The notes: generated by a model not told the origin, from the sequence alone. Positions 45,528 to 54,480 are shown, counted from the stretch's first letter. The stretch is DNA of 60,083 nucleotides from an uncultured Verrucomicrobia subdivision 3 bacterium (GCA_903875465.1 CAIQWB010000067.1:1-60083); one strand, 5' to 3'. Numbers and translations are program-made.

Positions 45528-47998
45528 GCCAAGCTTTACTCCACCAAGCCAAGCAACGCCTTTCGCTGGTGGGCCTAATGGCTCTACTCGGCTTTGGAGA
45601 ACGTGCGCAAAAATCCGCGCTATGCATGTTTCATGAGGATTCATCGGCCAGCTTCAGCTATTACGTTGGGGAAGACGGCCAGGAGCACTGGAAATGTCAT
45701 GCCGGGTGCGGTCAAGGTGACGCCATCGACTTCCTAGCCAAGCAAAGGGGCCTGGATAATAGCGACGCGTGCCGCGAATTTATTCGCCTTTCGGGGATAA
45801 CGCCGCTGCCGGAGTCGCCGCCGGTTTTGCCATCAGTGATATCCCTGGCACAATTGCCCTTTGAATGGCACCAATGCGTTGATGCGTTCACCCATGAATA
45901 TCGCGCCAAACTTGCCGCCTGGCGGGCCTACACATCCGAAATTGTGGACTGGCTGCACCGGCAAGGGCTCATTGGTTTGTTCCATGGCGACCGCATCGCG
46001 TTCCCTGTGCATGACGATCAGGGCAATATCGTCGGTTGTCATTACCGTCGTAAAGAAGATGGTTCGTGGCGTTATCATCCCACCGGCACACGCACCGCGC
46101 CGTTCATCATCGGGGACGCAACCATGGCGAGAACCGTCTACCTTTTCGAGTCGCCGTGGGACATGCTGGCGACCTTGGACCGACTGCAACACCACATTCA
46201 ACCACTTGCCGATACTGCCTTTATTGCCACGCGCGGTGCCAGTAATGGGCGTATGCTTGCGGGTCTTTGCCCGGTGGCCAGTACGGTCCACGCGTTTGGA
46301 CAGAACGACTCCGCCGGCCAAAAGTGGGTGGCGGCCGTGGCTGCGAATTGCGGGTGCAATACTTTGCAAGTTGCCACTCCCCTAAAGTTCAAAGACATGA
46401 ACGACTGGACGCGTGGTGGTGCCACCCGGGCAGACATCGAGGCTGCCACCGCCGCCGCGCAACCGGTTATCGTTTCAAACGCTCCCGACCTTCATATCAC
46501 GCCGTCGCATTATGTTTCAAAGCCGGTTATACACGTGCCAGACGAAGCCGACGAACCCGAAACCTCCCCATTTCCCCTGGATGCGCTTCCACCTTCGATG
46601 GCAAGCATGATCGCTGCGGTGGCGCGAACCGAGCGCGTCCCGGTGGCACTGCCCGCCATTTGTGCCCTTGGTGCGGTATCCGCCGCCATTGGCGCGGGCT
46701 TGGAAGCCGCCAGCGGTCCTAACCGTGTCACGCGTGCTAATCTATATTTACTAGCCAGTGCGGAATCCGGCAGCGGAAAATCAGAAACTTTCCGCCTGAT
46801 CGCCGCTCCATTGGTGGATTACCAAACTGGCCTGATTGAAAATTGGAAGCAAACCACATTGGTAAAGGTGCAGTCGGAAAAGGGTGTTCTCAAGCGTGAG
46901 ATCACCAAACTTGAGCAGAAGGCCGCCAAAACCAATGACCCAATTGAGCGCGACCGCCTCATGGGCGAACTGGAATTCAAGCGGGCTCGGGATAACGAAC
47001 TTTCCGGAATGGCCGCCATGCCTTGCATCATTGCCCAGGATGTGACCACTGAGCGGTTAGCCGTTTTGTTGCGGGATAATCGGGAGGTGACGTTTTCCGC
47101 CAGCGCCGACGCACGAAAACTCGTCGAAAACCTGATGGGCCGTTACAACCCCGGCAAAACCACTGATGAATCGCTCTATTTGTCAGGCTACTCTAGTGAT
47201 TACATCCGAGTAGATCGCCAAGGCCGCGAAACCATCGTGCTCAATAAGCCCTGCCTTTCCCTATGCTGGTTGGCCCAACCCGATATGCTGGCGACGATGC
47301 TGAACGAGGACAGCCTTTCAGCCAGCGGCTTCTTGCCGCGTCTGCTCGTATGCCAGACCAATGCTGCACCGCGTCGAATCGATGGCGAGCCACAAGCTTT
47401 GTCGGAATCCCTCCGCGACCAGTGGACAAAACTCATCACCGACCTGCTTACCGCCTTTCATACAGCTTCCAAACCATCCCGCATTATTCCGACGCCAGAG
47501 GCCGTATCGGTTTTGAATGCCTTCCACAATTCTATTGTTGATCGACGCTCCGCCGACCTTGCCGATGTGGGCGCATTTGCTGCGCGATATGCCGAGAATG
47601 CTTGGCGCGTCTCGGTGGTGCTCCACGCCGCATTGTGGTCTGGTGAGGCTGGGAATCACCCGCTGGTCGCCGAGACCGCCGCCAACGCCGTCCGCATCGT
47701 GGAGTGGTTCGCCAGCCAGCAACTCAACCTGCTGGCCAAAGGCCGTCACCAGGCTGCCGAGAAGGTGGAAACGGAAGTCTTCGACCTGCTCGAAACCAAT
47801 GGCCAGCGTAAGGCCCAAGACTTCACCACGGCGCGGGAAGTTCACCGCGCGCGGATCATGCCTACGGCGGACGCTGCCAGGGCGCTGCTGGCGCGGATGG
47901 AAGCCGGGGGACTGTTGACCGGCGAGGACATAATTCCGCCCCGTGGCGGCAAAACTACGCGCATTTACCGGGCCGTCAAAAACCCGGTCGCCGGTTGA
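45524..47998 (+). CDS. CHC2 zinc-finger primase / DUF3987 helicase-like replication protein
   Basis: 824 residues. The N-terminus carries a primase-type zinc finger with C34, H37, C58 and C62 (LCMFHEDSSASF ... WKCHAGCGQGDAIDFL). A TOPRIM-like segment follows (about 140-310: RIAFPVHDDQGNIVGCHYR, TVYLFESPWDMLATL, HAFGQNDSAGQKW). The C-terminal 450 residues are a DUF3987-type P-loop domain with Walker A in LASAESGSGKSETFR and a conserved GFLPRLLVC segment. Proteins of this build start replication of plasmids, phage satellites and integrative elements. The helix-turn-helix genes upstream and the 9-bp repeat array 264 bp downstream support an autonomous replication module. Confidence 0.9.
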   Translation: MSQALLHQAKQRLSLVGLMALLGFGERAQKSALCMFHEDSSASFSYYVGEDGQEHWKCHAGCGQGDAIDFLAKQRGLDNSDACREFIRLSGITPLPESPPVLPSVISLAQLPFEWHQCVDAFTHEYRAKLAAWRAYTSEIVDWLHRQGLIGLFHGDRIAFPVHDDQGNIVGCHYRRKEDGSWRYHPTGTRTAPFIIGDATMARTVYLFESPWDMLATLDRLQHHIQPLADTAFIATRGASNGRMLAGLCPVASTVHAFGQNDSAGQKWVAAVAANCGCNTLQVATPLKFKDMNDWTRGGATRADIEAATAAAQPVIVSNAPDLHITPSHYVSKPVIHVPDEADEPETSPFPLDALPPSMASMIAAVARTERVPVALPAICALGAVSAAIGAGLEAASGPNRVTRANLYLLASAESGSGKSETFRLIAAPLVDYQTGLIENWKQTTLVKVQSEKGVLKREITKLEQKAAKTNDPIERDRLMGELEFKRARDNELSGMAAMPCIIAQDVTTERLAVLLRDNREVTFSASADARKLVENLMGRYNPGKTTDESLYLSGYSSDYIRVDRQGRETIVLNKPCLSLCWLAQPDMLATMLNEDSLSASGFLPRLLVCQTNAAPRRIDGEPQALSESLRDQWTKLITDLLTAFHTASKPSRIIPTPEAVSVLNAFHNSIVDRRSADLADVGAFAARYAENAWRVSVVLHAALWSGEAGNHPLVAETAANAVRIVEWFASQQLNLLAKGRHQAAEKVETEVFDLLETNGQRKAQDFTTAREVHRARIMPTADAARALLARMEAGGLLTGEDIIPPRGGKTTRIYRAVKNPVAG

Positions 47999-48001
47999 AA
48001 T

Positions 48002-48265
48002 ATGCCAACTGCACCATATCCCGTTAGGCAGGCGCTCCAAATTATGGAAACCTGGCTTAATCTGCCGGAAACCACCTACAAGGCTGATGTTTACTGGTTC
48101 GGCCAGCGGTTGCCACCGGACCAGGTACTTGAAGCGGTGGAGATCGTAAAAACCAAAATCCCCGGTGGCGGTATGCCTGCCTTCAAATACTTCTGTGGCA
48201 TTTGCCACCGGAAGCGCGAAAAGTTGGCAATCCAAAACTCTTGGAACTACCCCCAAAAAATGTGA
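48002..48265 (+). CDS. small protein of unknown function downstream of the primase
   Basis: 87 residues, starting 3 bp after the primase stop, so probably co-translated. MPTAPYPVRQALQIMETWLN is followed by a helical segment and KYFCGICHRKREKL, where the CxxC-H pattern could be half of a zinc knuckle. The family is not recognised. It ends at the left border of the 9-bp repeat array, whose first isolated copy (48262-48270) overlaps its stop. Confidence 0.7.
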   Translation: MPTAPYPVRQALQIMETWLNLPETTYKADVYWFGQRLPPDQVLEAVEIVKTKIPGGGMPAFKYFCGICHRKREKLAIQNSWNYPQKM

Positions 48266-48437
48266 CATTCGCCCGTCCCCCAGTGACAACCGTGACGACC
48301 GTGACAATCGCCCGTGCCGGTTGTCACAGTTGTCACGATTGTCACCGGCTCATTCTTGGAAATTGATTTTTAAGAGAGAGAAGAAAACATTAATATCCTT
48401 CCTCCCCCTTGTGACAATCGTGACAACTGTGACAATC
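48262..48437. repeat. array of 9-bp GTGACAAYC repeats in alternating orientation, candidate origin
   Basis: Cluster 1 has GTGACAACC, GTGACGACC and GTGACAATC end to end at 48283-48309, with an outlying GTGACATTC at 48262-48270. Cluster 2 is the reverse orientation: GGTTGTCAC, AGTTGTCAC, GATTGTCAC at 48319-48345, so clusters 1 and 2 can form a long cruciform. Cluster 3 returns to the first orientation at 48411-48437 (GTGACAATC, GTGACAACT, GTGACAATC). An AT-rich purine tract (48357-48400) lies between clusters 2 and 3. Next to a primase/helicase gene this resembles an iteron origin as in P4-like satellites. Confidence 0.75.
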
Positions 48438-48754
48438 GGTTTTGCTGACCGGACCGGCACCCGGCTGGGTCGGCATCCCCTTTTGGGCCAAATTTCCCCC
48501 GCCGCAACCGGTTACTCAGGCTGAAAGGCTGCCTGCTGAAATTCTTAAGGTGCTGGTATTCAACCGCTTATTTTGTATGAGGCCAGTTTTCCCCAATGGC
48601 AGGGTTGGGGCTGCCAGCCACCATCCCTCCATCCGGCCCAAGACCTTTTCTTCGCTTCCGGCTCAATCCTGCCCGTGCATTGATTTGAAACATTTTCCGA
48701 CGCGTGGTTTTGCGGTCGGGCCGCCACACTTCCGCTTGTCGAGAATAGGCGGTT
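48438..48754. other. non-coding stretch with half of a 60-bp repeat
   Basis: No reading frame here has protein-like composition. The stretch contains repeat copy 1 at 48655-48714. An upstream ribosome-binding site for the small gene at 48755 is the AGGCGG at 48747-48752. Confidence 0.4.
48655..48714. repeat. 60-bp imperfect direct repeat, copy 1
   Basis: Begins CTTCCGGCTCAATCCTGCCC and ends CGACGCGTGGTTTTGCG. About four fifths of positions match copy 2 at 48921-48980. The TTGAAAC core followed by a GCGGCGC-type end recurs a third time, in shorter form, around 49293-49315 at the start of the DUF932 gene. Confidence 0.7.
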
Positions 48755-48931
48755 ATGCGATATTCGGACCAGACCCTTTGGGGTTCGGTGGCTTCGAGTC
48801 ATCGCTTGTCGGCGGGCGAGCATCAAGGCGCATTGACCCTGCCGGGGCTGGTACGGCGGTTCCTTGAGGCTGACCGTAACCTTCCACCGTTTGCCCAACA
48901 CCAAGTCCGCCCCTGTTTCACTTCCGGCTAA
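48755..48931 (+). CDS. 58-codon small protein
   Basis: Reads MRYSDQTLWGSVASSHRLSA, continues GEHQGALTLPGLVRRFLEAD and ends QVRPCFTSG. The ATG at 48755 follows AGGCGG by two bases, the composition is protein-like, and the antisense frames look worse. I do not recognise the family. The C-terminal codons run into copy 2 of the 60-bp repeat. It sits between the putative origin and the DUF932 gene and may be an accessory element protein. Confidence 0.5.
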   Translation: MRYSDQTLWGSVASSHRLSAGEHQGALTLPGLVRRFLEADRNLPPFAQHQVRPCFTSG

Positions 48932-48980
48932 ATCATGCCCCATGAATTGAATTGAAACTTTTTGCGGCGCGTGGTTTGCG
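48921..48980. repeat. 60-bp imperfect direct repeat, copy 2
   Basis: Begins CTTCCGGCTAAATCATGCCC and ends CGGCGCGTGGTTTGCG, the counterpart of 48655-48714. It overlaps the stop of the small gene at 48755-48931. Confidence 0.7.
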
Positions 48981-49306
48981 CAACGGTTTGAAACAAAAAG
49001 CGGCCGGCCGCCCAACTTTGCCTTGCCGTTGCCCGGCTGGAGCCTTAAAACATCCCCGACGGATTAAAAACGATGTAAAACCAGACCAAAACAATTTTGC
49101 GTAGCTTCGGCTGCGAGTCTCACTAGAAAACCGCGAATTTTCCTTTGGAAGAGACCAACCGAGCACGCGCCCATCGGGCGCGGCTTGATTGCATTCTCTT
49201 CCAAGGCGCTTCGCGGTGCCTCTAGTGGGGGTGCGTCAGGTTCGCGCCTCTTTTCTTGCCGTCGTCCCCCGTCTGCCGCGCTGAATTGCACCTGATTGAA
49301 ACTTTT
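48932..49306. other. leader region of the DUF932 gene, no further gene seen
   Basis: After the repeat the region is of mixed composition, with GCGCCCATCGGGCGC (about 49165-49179) as a short hairpin that could end an upstream transcript. No ribosome-binding site is obvious before the ATG at 49307. Confidence 0.4.
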
Positions 49307-50308
49307 ATGGCGCACGAACTCGCAACCATCAGTGGCAAAGCCGCCATGATGTACGTCGGACAGGTGCCCTGGCACGGCTTGGGCACTGCGCTGAAATCCC
49401 CGGCCACCGCTGCCGAGGCCATCAGAGCGGCCAGCTTGGATTGGCAAGTGGTCAAATCCCCCCTGTATTTTGAACATGGCAAGGCCAAGCATCCCGTCCA
49501 CCATCGTTTTGCGATGGTTAGGGATGATCTATTGAAACTCGCCGGGCCGCCGCCTGTGCTGGGCATCGTCGGGGCAGAATACAAACCTCTCCAGAACCGC
49601 GAAGCCTTCGAGTGGTTTGATCCCATTGTTGGTGAGGGAGCGGCCATCTACCACACCGCTGGCGCACTGGGTGGCGGGGAGCGGGTTTGGATTCTCGCCA
49701 AGCTGCCGGACGATATCCGGGTGGTTGGCGACGACATCGCCCATAAATATCTGCTATTGAGCAATAGCCATGATGGCAGTAGCAGCGTCCAGGTTAAATT
49801 TACCCCGGTGCGGGTGGTATGTCAGAACACCCTGACCATGGCGCTCAATCAAGGTCAAGGCGTCCGTATTCCCCACACCCGCAACCTCAAGGACCGGCTG
49901 GTCGCCGCGCGCGCCGCCCTGGGTATCATTCATCGGCGCTTTGAAGGCATCACCACCGATTTCAAAAGCTTGGCCGGAATCCAGTTGAACCAGGACCGCT
50001 TGGGTTTGTACCTCTCCAAGGTATTCCCCATGCCCGCCGACCCGGAGGACATAAAGGGCCGCTCGCGGGCGCAACTGGCCCGCGAAAAATCCGCCCACTT
50101 GTTCAGGGAAGGTGTGGGAAATACCAAACCGCCCGTGCTCGGAACCTTGTGGGCCGCCTACAATGGTGTGACCGAATACGTGGATCACGCCATGAAATAC
50201 GGCGATGCTGAACGGCGGCTGAACGCCATCTGGTTCGGTGGCGGCTACCTCACAAAAGCCCGTGCCTTTCGTCTGGCCATGGAAAATGCGGCAGACTGGA
50301 AGAATTGA
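49307..50308 (+). CDS. DUF932 phage/plasmid-like protein
   Basis: 333 residues from the ATG at 49307 (the open frame extends to 49256). MAHELATISGKAAMMYVGQV followed by PWHGLGTALK, then VLGIVGAEYKPLQNREAFEWFD, KYLLLSNSHDGSSSVQVKFT and VRVVCQNTL is the typical order of the DUF932 (TIGR03299-type) family. These are cytoplasmic proteins found on phages, plasmids and integrative elements; their molecular function is not known. It marks the end of the element's replication/regulation part, before the restriction-modification cargo. Confidence 0.9.
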   Translation: MAHELATISGKAAMMYVGQVPWHGLGTALKSPATAAEAIRAASLDWQVVKSPLYFEHGKAKHPVHHRFAMVRDDLLKLAGPPPVLGIVGAEYKPLQNREAFEWFDPIVGEGAAIYHTAGALGGGERVWILAKLPDDIRVVGDDIAHKYLLLSNSHDGSSSVQVKFTPVRVVCQNTLTMALNQGQGVRIPHTRNLKDRLVAARAALGIIHRRFEGITTDFKSLAGIQLNQDRLGLYLSKVFPMPADPEDIKGRSRAQLAREKSAHLFREGVGNTKPPVLGTLWAAYNGVTEYVDHAMKYGDAERRLNAIWFGGGYLTKARAFRLAMENAADWKN

Positions 50309-50469
50309 CGCGCTCCGGGCGGATTCGCCCGGCAGACCGGCGATGGATTGGCGCTGGCAGCTTAAAATTCTCCGTGCACTACAATATCAAACCCTGCACT
50401 ATTGGACGTGCCTATGCGAATGACAACGAGTGTATTAGCCCGCTTGGGAATCCCCTTTGACCAGCACCC

Positions 50470-52212
50470 ATGAGCGACCCCAATCTTTCCTCCTTCATCT
50501 GGTCCGTGGCCGATCTGCTGCGCGGGGACTACAAGCAGTCCGAGTATGGCAAGGTCATCCTCCCGTTCACCGTCCTGCGCCGGCTGGATTGCGTGCTGGA
50601 CCCCACCAAGGCCGCCGTGCTGGCGGAAAAGGTGAAGCGCGAGGCGGCCGGGCTGAATCCCGAACCCTTCCTGCTCAAGAAATCCGGCCAGCTCTTTTAC
50701 AACACCTCGCCCCTCGACCTGAAAAAGCTCATGGGCGACTCCGACCACATCGGCGAAAACCTCCGCACCTATATGCAGGCCTTCTCGCCCGCCGTGCGCG
50801 ACATCTTCGAGAGCTTCGAGTTTCATATCCAGATCGACCGCCTCGCCAAGGCCGGGTTGCTGTACCAGGTCACCGAGAAATTCGCCACCATCGACCTCCA
50901 CCCCGATGTCGTCAGCAATGCCCAGATGGGTGCGGTCTTCGAGGAACTCATCCGCAAGTTCGCCGAGCTGTCCAATGAAACCGCCGGGGAACACTTCACC
51001 CCCCGCGAAGTCATCCGGCTCATGGTCAACCTCCTGTTCATCGAGGACGACGAGGCCCTCACCAAGCCCGGCGTCGTCCGCTCCCTGTACGACCCCACCG
51101 CCGGCACCGGCGGCATGTTGAGCGTCGGCGGCGAGCACCTCGCCAGCCACAACCCCGACGCCCGGCTCGTCATGTACGGGCAGGAACTCAACCCCGAATC
51201 CTACGCCATTTGCAAGGCCGACATGCTCATCAAGGGTCAGGACATCGCCAACATCATCTTTGGCAACACCCTTTCCGCCGACGGCCTGCCCGGCAAAGTG
51301 TTCGATTACATGCTCTCCAATCCCCCCTTCGGCGTGGAATGGAAAAAGATCGAGAAAGAAATCCGCAAGGAAGCCGAGGAACAGGGGTTTAATGGCCGGT
51401 TCGGCCCCGGCCTGCCCCGGGTCAGCGATGGCTCGTTGCTCTTCCTGCTGCACCTCATTTCTAAAATGCGCCCGGCCCAAGATGGCGGCAGCCGGTTTGG
51501 CATCGTGCTCAATGGCTCGCCCCTGTTCACCGGTGGCGCGGGCTCCGGCGAGAGCGAAATCCGCCGGTACGTCCTGGAAAATGACCTGGTGGAAGCCATC
51601 ATCGGCCTGCCCACGGACATGTTTTACAACACCGGCATCAGCACCTACGTCTGGATCGTCAGCAATCGCAAGCCCGACGCCCGCAAAGGAAAGGTGCAGC
51701 TCATCGACGCCAGCGGCTTCTGGCAGAAAATGCGCAAAAGCCTGGGTAGCAAGCGCAAGGAACTCAGCCCTGAGCACATCGAGGAAATCACCCAAATCTT
51801 CGGGAAGTTCAAAAAAGTCACCCGGGATGGCGTCCCCATCAGCCGCATCTTCAAGAATGAGGACTTCGGGTACAAAACCATCACCGTGGAACGCCCCCTG
51901 CGCGATGCCCAAGGCAACCTCGTGCTCAGCACCAAGGGCAAAGGAAAGGGCCAGCGCCAGCCCGATGCCAGCCTGCGCGATACCGAGAACGTGCCCTTGA
52001 GCGAGGACGTGAACACCTATTTCGAGCGCGAAGTCCTGCCCCACGCCCCGGACGCCTGGATCGACCACGAGAAAACCTCGACCGGCTACGAAATCCCCTT
52101 CAACCGCCATTTTTACGTCTTCAAACCCCCGCGCACCCTGGCGGAGATCGACGCCGAGCTAATAGGCGTCACCGACCGAATCTTAAAAATGATCGGAGGG
52201 CTGACGCAATGA
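50470..52212 (+). CDS. hsdM: type I restriction-modification methyltransferase subunit (HsdM)
   Basis: 580 residues. The start [20 protein letters not shown] followed by [15 protein letters not shown] is the HsdM N-terminal domain. The N6-adenine methyltransferase core has motif [10 protein letters not shown] from residue 208, and motif IV NPPF from N284 in [10 protein letters not shown]. With HsdS it recognises and methylates DNA, and with HsdR it restricts unmodified DNA. It opens the cargo operon: its stop overlaps the ATG of the GxxExxY gene (ATGA at 52209), while hsdS and hsdR follow after inserted genes. The GC-rich codon use differs from the AT-richer gene at 43900. Confidence 0.95.
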   Translation: MSDPNLSSFIWSVADLLRGDYKQSEYGKVILPFTVLRRLDCVLDPTKAAVLAEKVKREAAGLNPEPFLLKKSGQLFYNTSPLDLKKLMGDSDHIGENLRTYMQAFSPAVRDIFESFEFHIQIDRLAKAGLLYQVTEKFATIDLHPDVVSNAQMGAVFEELIRKFAELSNETAGEHFTPREVIRLMVNLLFIEDDEALTKPGVVRSLYDPTAGTGGMLSVGGEHLASHNPDARLVMYGQELNPESYAICKADMLIKGQDIANIIFGNTLSADGLPGKVFDYMLSNPPFGVEWKKIEKEIRKEAEEQGFNGRFGPGLPRVSDGSLLFLLHLISKMRPAQDGGSRFGIVLNGSPLFTGGAGSGESEIRRYVLENDLVEAIIGLPTDMFYNTGISTYVWIVSNRKPDARKGKVQLIDASGFWQKMRKSLGSKRKELSPEHIEEITQIFGKFKKVTRDGVPISRIFKNEDFGYKTITVERPLRDAQGNLVLSTKGKGKGQRQPDASLRDTENVPLSEDVNTYFEREVLPHAPDAWIDHEKTSTGYEIPFNRHFYVFKPPRTLAEIDAELIGVTDRILKMIGGLTQ

Positions 52213-52715
52213 GTCTGGAATGGGTGCCAAACCAAGCAAGCTCACGCGGAGGCGCGGAGGTCGCGGAGGAAACCGGGTTAAAGGAACTGGATGACATTAC
52301 CGGGGCCATCGTCGATGCCGCTTTAAAGATCCATCGGGAACTCGGGCCGGGACTGTTGGAGTCGGTCTATGAGGCCGTGCTGGCCCGGGCCTTGGAAAAA
52401 CGCGGATTTACGGTGGAGCGGCAGAAAACCATTCGTTTTGAATACGACGGCATGATTTTTGAGGAGGGGTTTCGCGTCGACTTGCTGGTGGACGCCCGGG
52501 TAGTGGTGGAACTCAAGTCAGTGGAGAAACTGGCTCCTGTTCACGGCAAGCAAGTTCTTACCTATTTGCGATTGATGAATTTGCGAGCGGGCCTGCTCAT
52601 CAACTTCGGTAGCGCCACCCTAAAAGAAGGTTTGCACCGGATCGTGAATCAACTTCCTGCGACCGCGTCGCCGCGTCTGCGGATGAACCAAGTCTCGAAA
52701 GGGCGCGGGGTATGA
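52209..52715 (+). CDS. GxxExxY family protein (predicted PD-(D/E)XK fold)
   Basis: 168 residues. [20 protein letters not shown] followed by [11 protein letters not shown] carries the family signature G-x-x-E-x-x-Y (GLLESVY). [19 protein letters not shown] supplies D and E-x-K of a PD-(D/E)XK-type site, and a [20 protein letters not shown] end follows. The family is widespread and of unknown function, sometimes suspected to act on nucleic acids. Its ATG overlaps the hsdM stop, but the first 20 codons and the last 10 codons are made of GC-rich repeats (52243-52260 and about 52663-52682) that face each other. The true start may be internal, before LKELDDITG. It looks like a gene carried in on a small repeat cassette. 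Confidence 0.88.
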   Translation: MSLEWVPNQASSRGGAEVAEETGLKELDDITGAIVDAALKIHRELGPGLLESVYEAVLARALEKRGFTVERQKTIRFEYDGMIFEEGFRVDLLVDARVVVELKSVEKLAPVHGKQVLTYLRLMNLRAGLLINFGSATLKEGLHRIVNQLPATASPRLRMNQVSKGRGV

Positions 52716-52959
52716 AAACTGTTTTCGCACGCGGAGGCGCGGAGGGCGCGGAGAAAAACCAGCCAAGCGATCGGTTTGAATACCCTTTTCCTGTCTCCGC
52801 GTCTCCGCGTCTCCGCGTGAGCCAGGTCCCGGAAGGCGGTGCCCCATGAACCAGTCATTCGCATCCGGCGGCACGGAGTGTGCTGAGAACGGTCAGTTTA
52901 TTGCGGGCTGGCATGGTCTGATGGGGATACCTATTTCTCCCTCCGCGTCTCCGCGTGAG
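52243..52959. repeat. inverted GC-rich repeats around the GxxExxY gene and the hsdS leader
   Basis: CACGCGGAGGCGCGGAGG occurs at 52243-52260 and identically at 52728-52745. Opposite-orientation copies of the type CCGCGTCTCCGCGT lie at about 52663-52682 (diverged), 52793-52820 and 52937-52959. Paired off, they delimit one unit containing the GxxExxY gene and a second, nearly empty unit (52728-52820), suggesting a small non-autonomous cassette. The related repeat CTCCGCGTCTCCGCGTGAG is, to my knowledge, common next to GxxExxY genes in other genomes. Confidence 0.6.
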
Positions 52960-52987
52960 TTTTTTTTCGGAAGGCGGTGCCTCATGA
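52830..52987 (+). repeat. duplicated hsdS leader with ribosome-binding site
   Basis: CGGAAGGCGGTGCCCCATGA at 52830-52849 and CGGAAGGCGGTGCCTCATGA at 52968-52987 differ by one base and each carries GGAAGG plus an ATG. The two ATGs (52846 and 52984) are in the same frame, so hsdS could begin at either; the intervening 46 codons look like repeat sequence. Confidence 0.75.
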
Positions 52988-54309
52988 GCTTCCCCCGCTA
53001 CCCCAAATACAAAGACAGCGGCGTGGAATGGCTCGGCCAGGTACCGGAGCATTGGGTGGTAGCCGCACTGAAACGTGGCTTTGATGTTTCCTTGGGGAAA
53101 ATGCTGCAACCCGAGTCAAGCGGTGCTGATGACGAACTTTTACCATATTTGAGAGCCGCCAACATCCAATGGGATGGTGTAGATACTTCCGACATTAAGC
53201 AAATGTGGATCTCCGGTCGCGACCGAGCGCAATTGCGCTTGGCAGGCGGTGATTTGCTCGTTAGCGAAGGCGGTGATGTGGGGCGCTCATGTTTATGGGT
53301 GAATGAATTGGAAGAATGTTATTTCCAGAATTCGGTGAACCGGGTTCGCGCCCAGAGGGGCAACTCCAATCGTTATCTTTATTACTGGATGTCCACAATT
53401 AAGGACAAGGGCTATATCGATGTTTTGTGCAACAAGTCCACCATCGCGCACTTTACTGCTGAAAAAGTGGCTGCTGTGCCGGTTACATTTCCTCCGTCTG
53501 CCGAGCAAGCCCGCATCGCAGCGTTTCTGGACCGGGAAACCGCTAAAATTGATGAATTGGTGGCAGAACAGGAGCGGTTGATGGATCTGCTGAAAGAAAA
53601 ACGCCAGGCCGTCATCTCCCACGCCGTCACCAAAGGCCTGAACCCCAAAGCCCCCCTGAAACCCTCCGGCATCGAATGGCTGGGGGATATCCCGGCGCAT
53701 TGGGATATAGGCCCTCTAAAAAGGTATTGGAGCGTTACCGACTGTAAGCATGTTACGGCTGATTTTGTGGAAGACGGCATTCCACTTGCAAGTATTCGCG
53801 AAGTCCAAAGCCGATGGGTTGTACTCGAAAATGCCAAACGCACTACAGAATTCTTTTACGAACAGCTCATTGAGGGTGGCCGAAAACCGTTGCCTGGCGA
53901 TTTGATTTTTTCCAGAAATGCCACCGTCGGAGAAGTTGCGCAGGTGAGTGCGGGCCATCCTCGTTTTGCAATGGGACAGGACGTTGTTTTGCTCCGCAAA
54001 ATATTGCCGGAATTTTCATCCGATTACCTCCAGCACGTGATTCGCTCGCCCATCATCATACAACAACTTGCCAATATGATGATTGGGTCCACCTTCAAAC
54101 GAATCAACGTGGAAGAAATTCGTTCCTTCGTAGTGCCGGCCTCGCCTCCGGCGGAACAGACTGAAATTGCCTTGTTCTTGGAACGTGAGACCGAAAGTTT
54201 TGACACCCTAACCGCCGAAGCCCAGCGGGCGATTGACCTGCTGCAAGAACGCCGGACCGCCTTGGTTTCCGCCGCCGTCACTGGCCAAATTGATGTGCGC
54301 AATACCTGA
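52984..54309 (+). CDS. hsdS: type I restriction-modification specificity subunit (HsdS)
   Basis: 441 residues from the ATG at 52984, which starts MSFPRYPKYKDSGVEWLGQV, the usual HsdS beginning. Two target recognition domains alternate with two conserved helical spacers. Spacer 1 is AEQARIAAFLDRETAKIDEL followed by VAEQERLMDLLKEKRQAVIS, leading into the second domain start SGIEWLGDIPAHW. Spacer 2 is AEQTEIALFLERETESFDTL followed by LLQERRTALVSAAVTGQID. It sets the DNA target of the HsdM/HsdR complex. A 46-codon in-frame extension is possible because the leader with its ribosome-binding site is duplicated upstream. Only one hsdS gene and no recombinase for phase variation are visible. Confidence 0.93.
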   Translation: MSFPRYPKYKDSGVEWLGQVPEHWVVAALKRGFDVSLGKMLQPESSGADDELLPYLRAANIQWDGVDTSDIKQMWISGRDRAQLRLAGGDLLVSEGGDVGRSCLWVNELEECYFQNSVNRVRAQRGNSNRYLYYWMSTIKDKGYIDVLCNKSTIAHFTAEKVAAVPVTFPPSAEQARIAAFLDRETAKIDELVAEQERLMDLLKEKRQAVISHAVTKGLNPKAPLKPSGIEWLGDIPAHWDIGPLKRYWSVTDCKHVTADFVEDGIPLASIREVQSRWVVLENAKRTTEFFYEQLIEGGRKPLPGDLIFSRNATVGEVAQVSAGHPRFAMGQDVVLLRKILPEFSSDYLQHVIRSPIIIQQLANMMIGSTFKRINVEEIRSFVVPASPPAEQTEIALFLERETESFDTLTAEAQRAIDLLQERRTALVSAAVTGQIDVRNT

Positions 54310-54343
54310 ACCCATGCACACGCCCGCCGCCATACTTACCCGA

Positions 54344-54425
54344 GCGCCAACGGCGCGGCCCCATACCAGCCCAGGGCATCGCCCTGGGAAACCCGCCCCC
54401 ACCACCTCGCAAGCCCTGAAGGGGC
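54344..54425. repeat. dispersed palindromic element between hsdS and the DUF4268 gene
   Basis: Three short palindromes in a row: GCGCCAACGGCGC (54344-54356), CCCAGGGCATCGCCCTGGG (54370-54388) and GCCCTGAAGGGGC (54413-54425). The style and the central CCCAGGG...CCCTGGG unit match the cluster at 1-141. Its presence inside the operon shows that the host's dispersed repeat family has entered the element, or that the element came from a related genome. Confidence 0.7.
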
Positions 54426-54480
54426 GTTCTAATCCTTCCGGGTTTCCAGTTTTGCCTGCAAACCCGAAGAAAGTAATTTT

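Noticed and set aside
48262-48437. CRISPR array
   Set aside because: Units are 9 bp, contiguous, in both orientations and without spacers; no cas genes are present.
50362-52110. 582-residue minus-strand reading frame
   Set aside because: Antisense to hsdM; Gly/Asp/Val-rich shadow caused by high GC at third positions.
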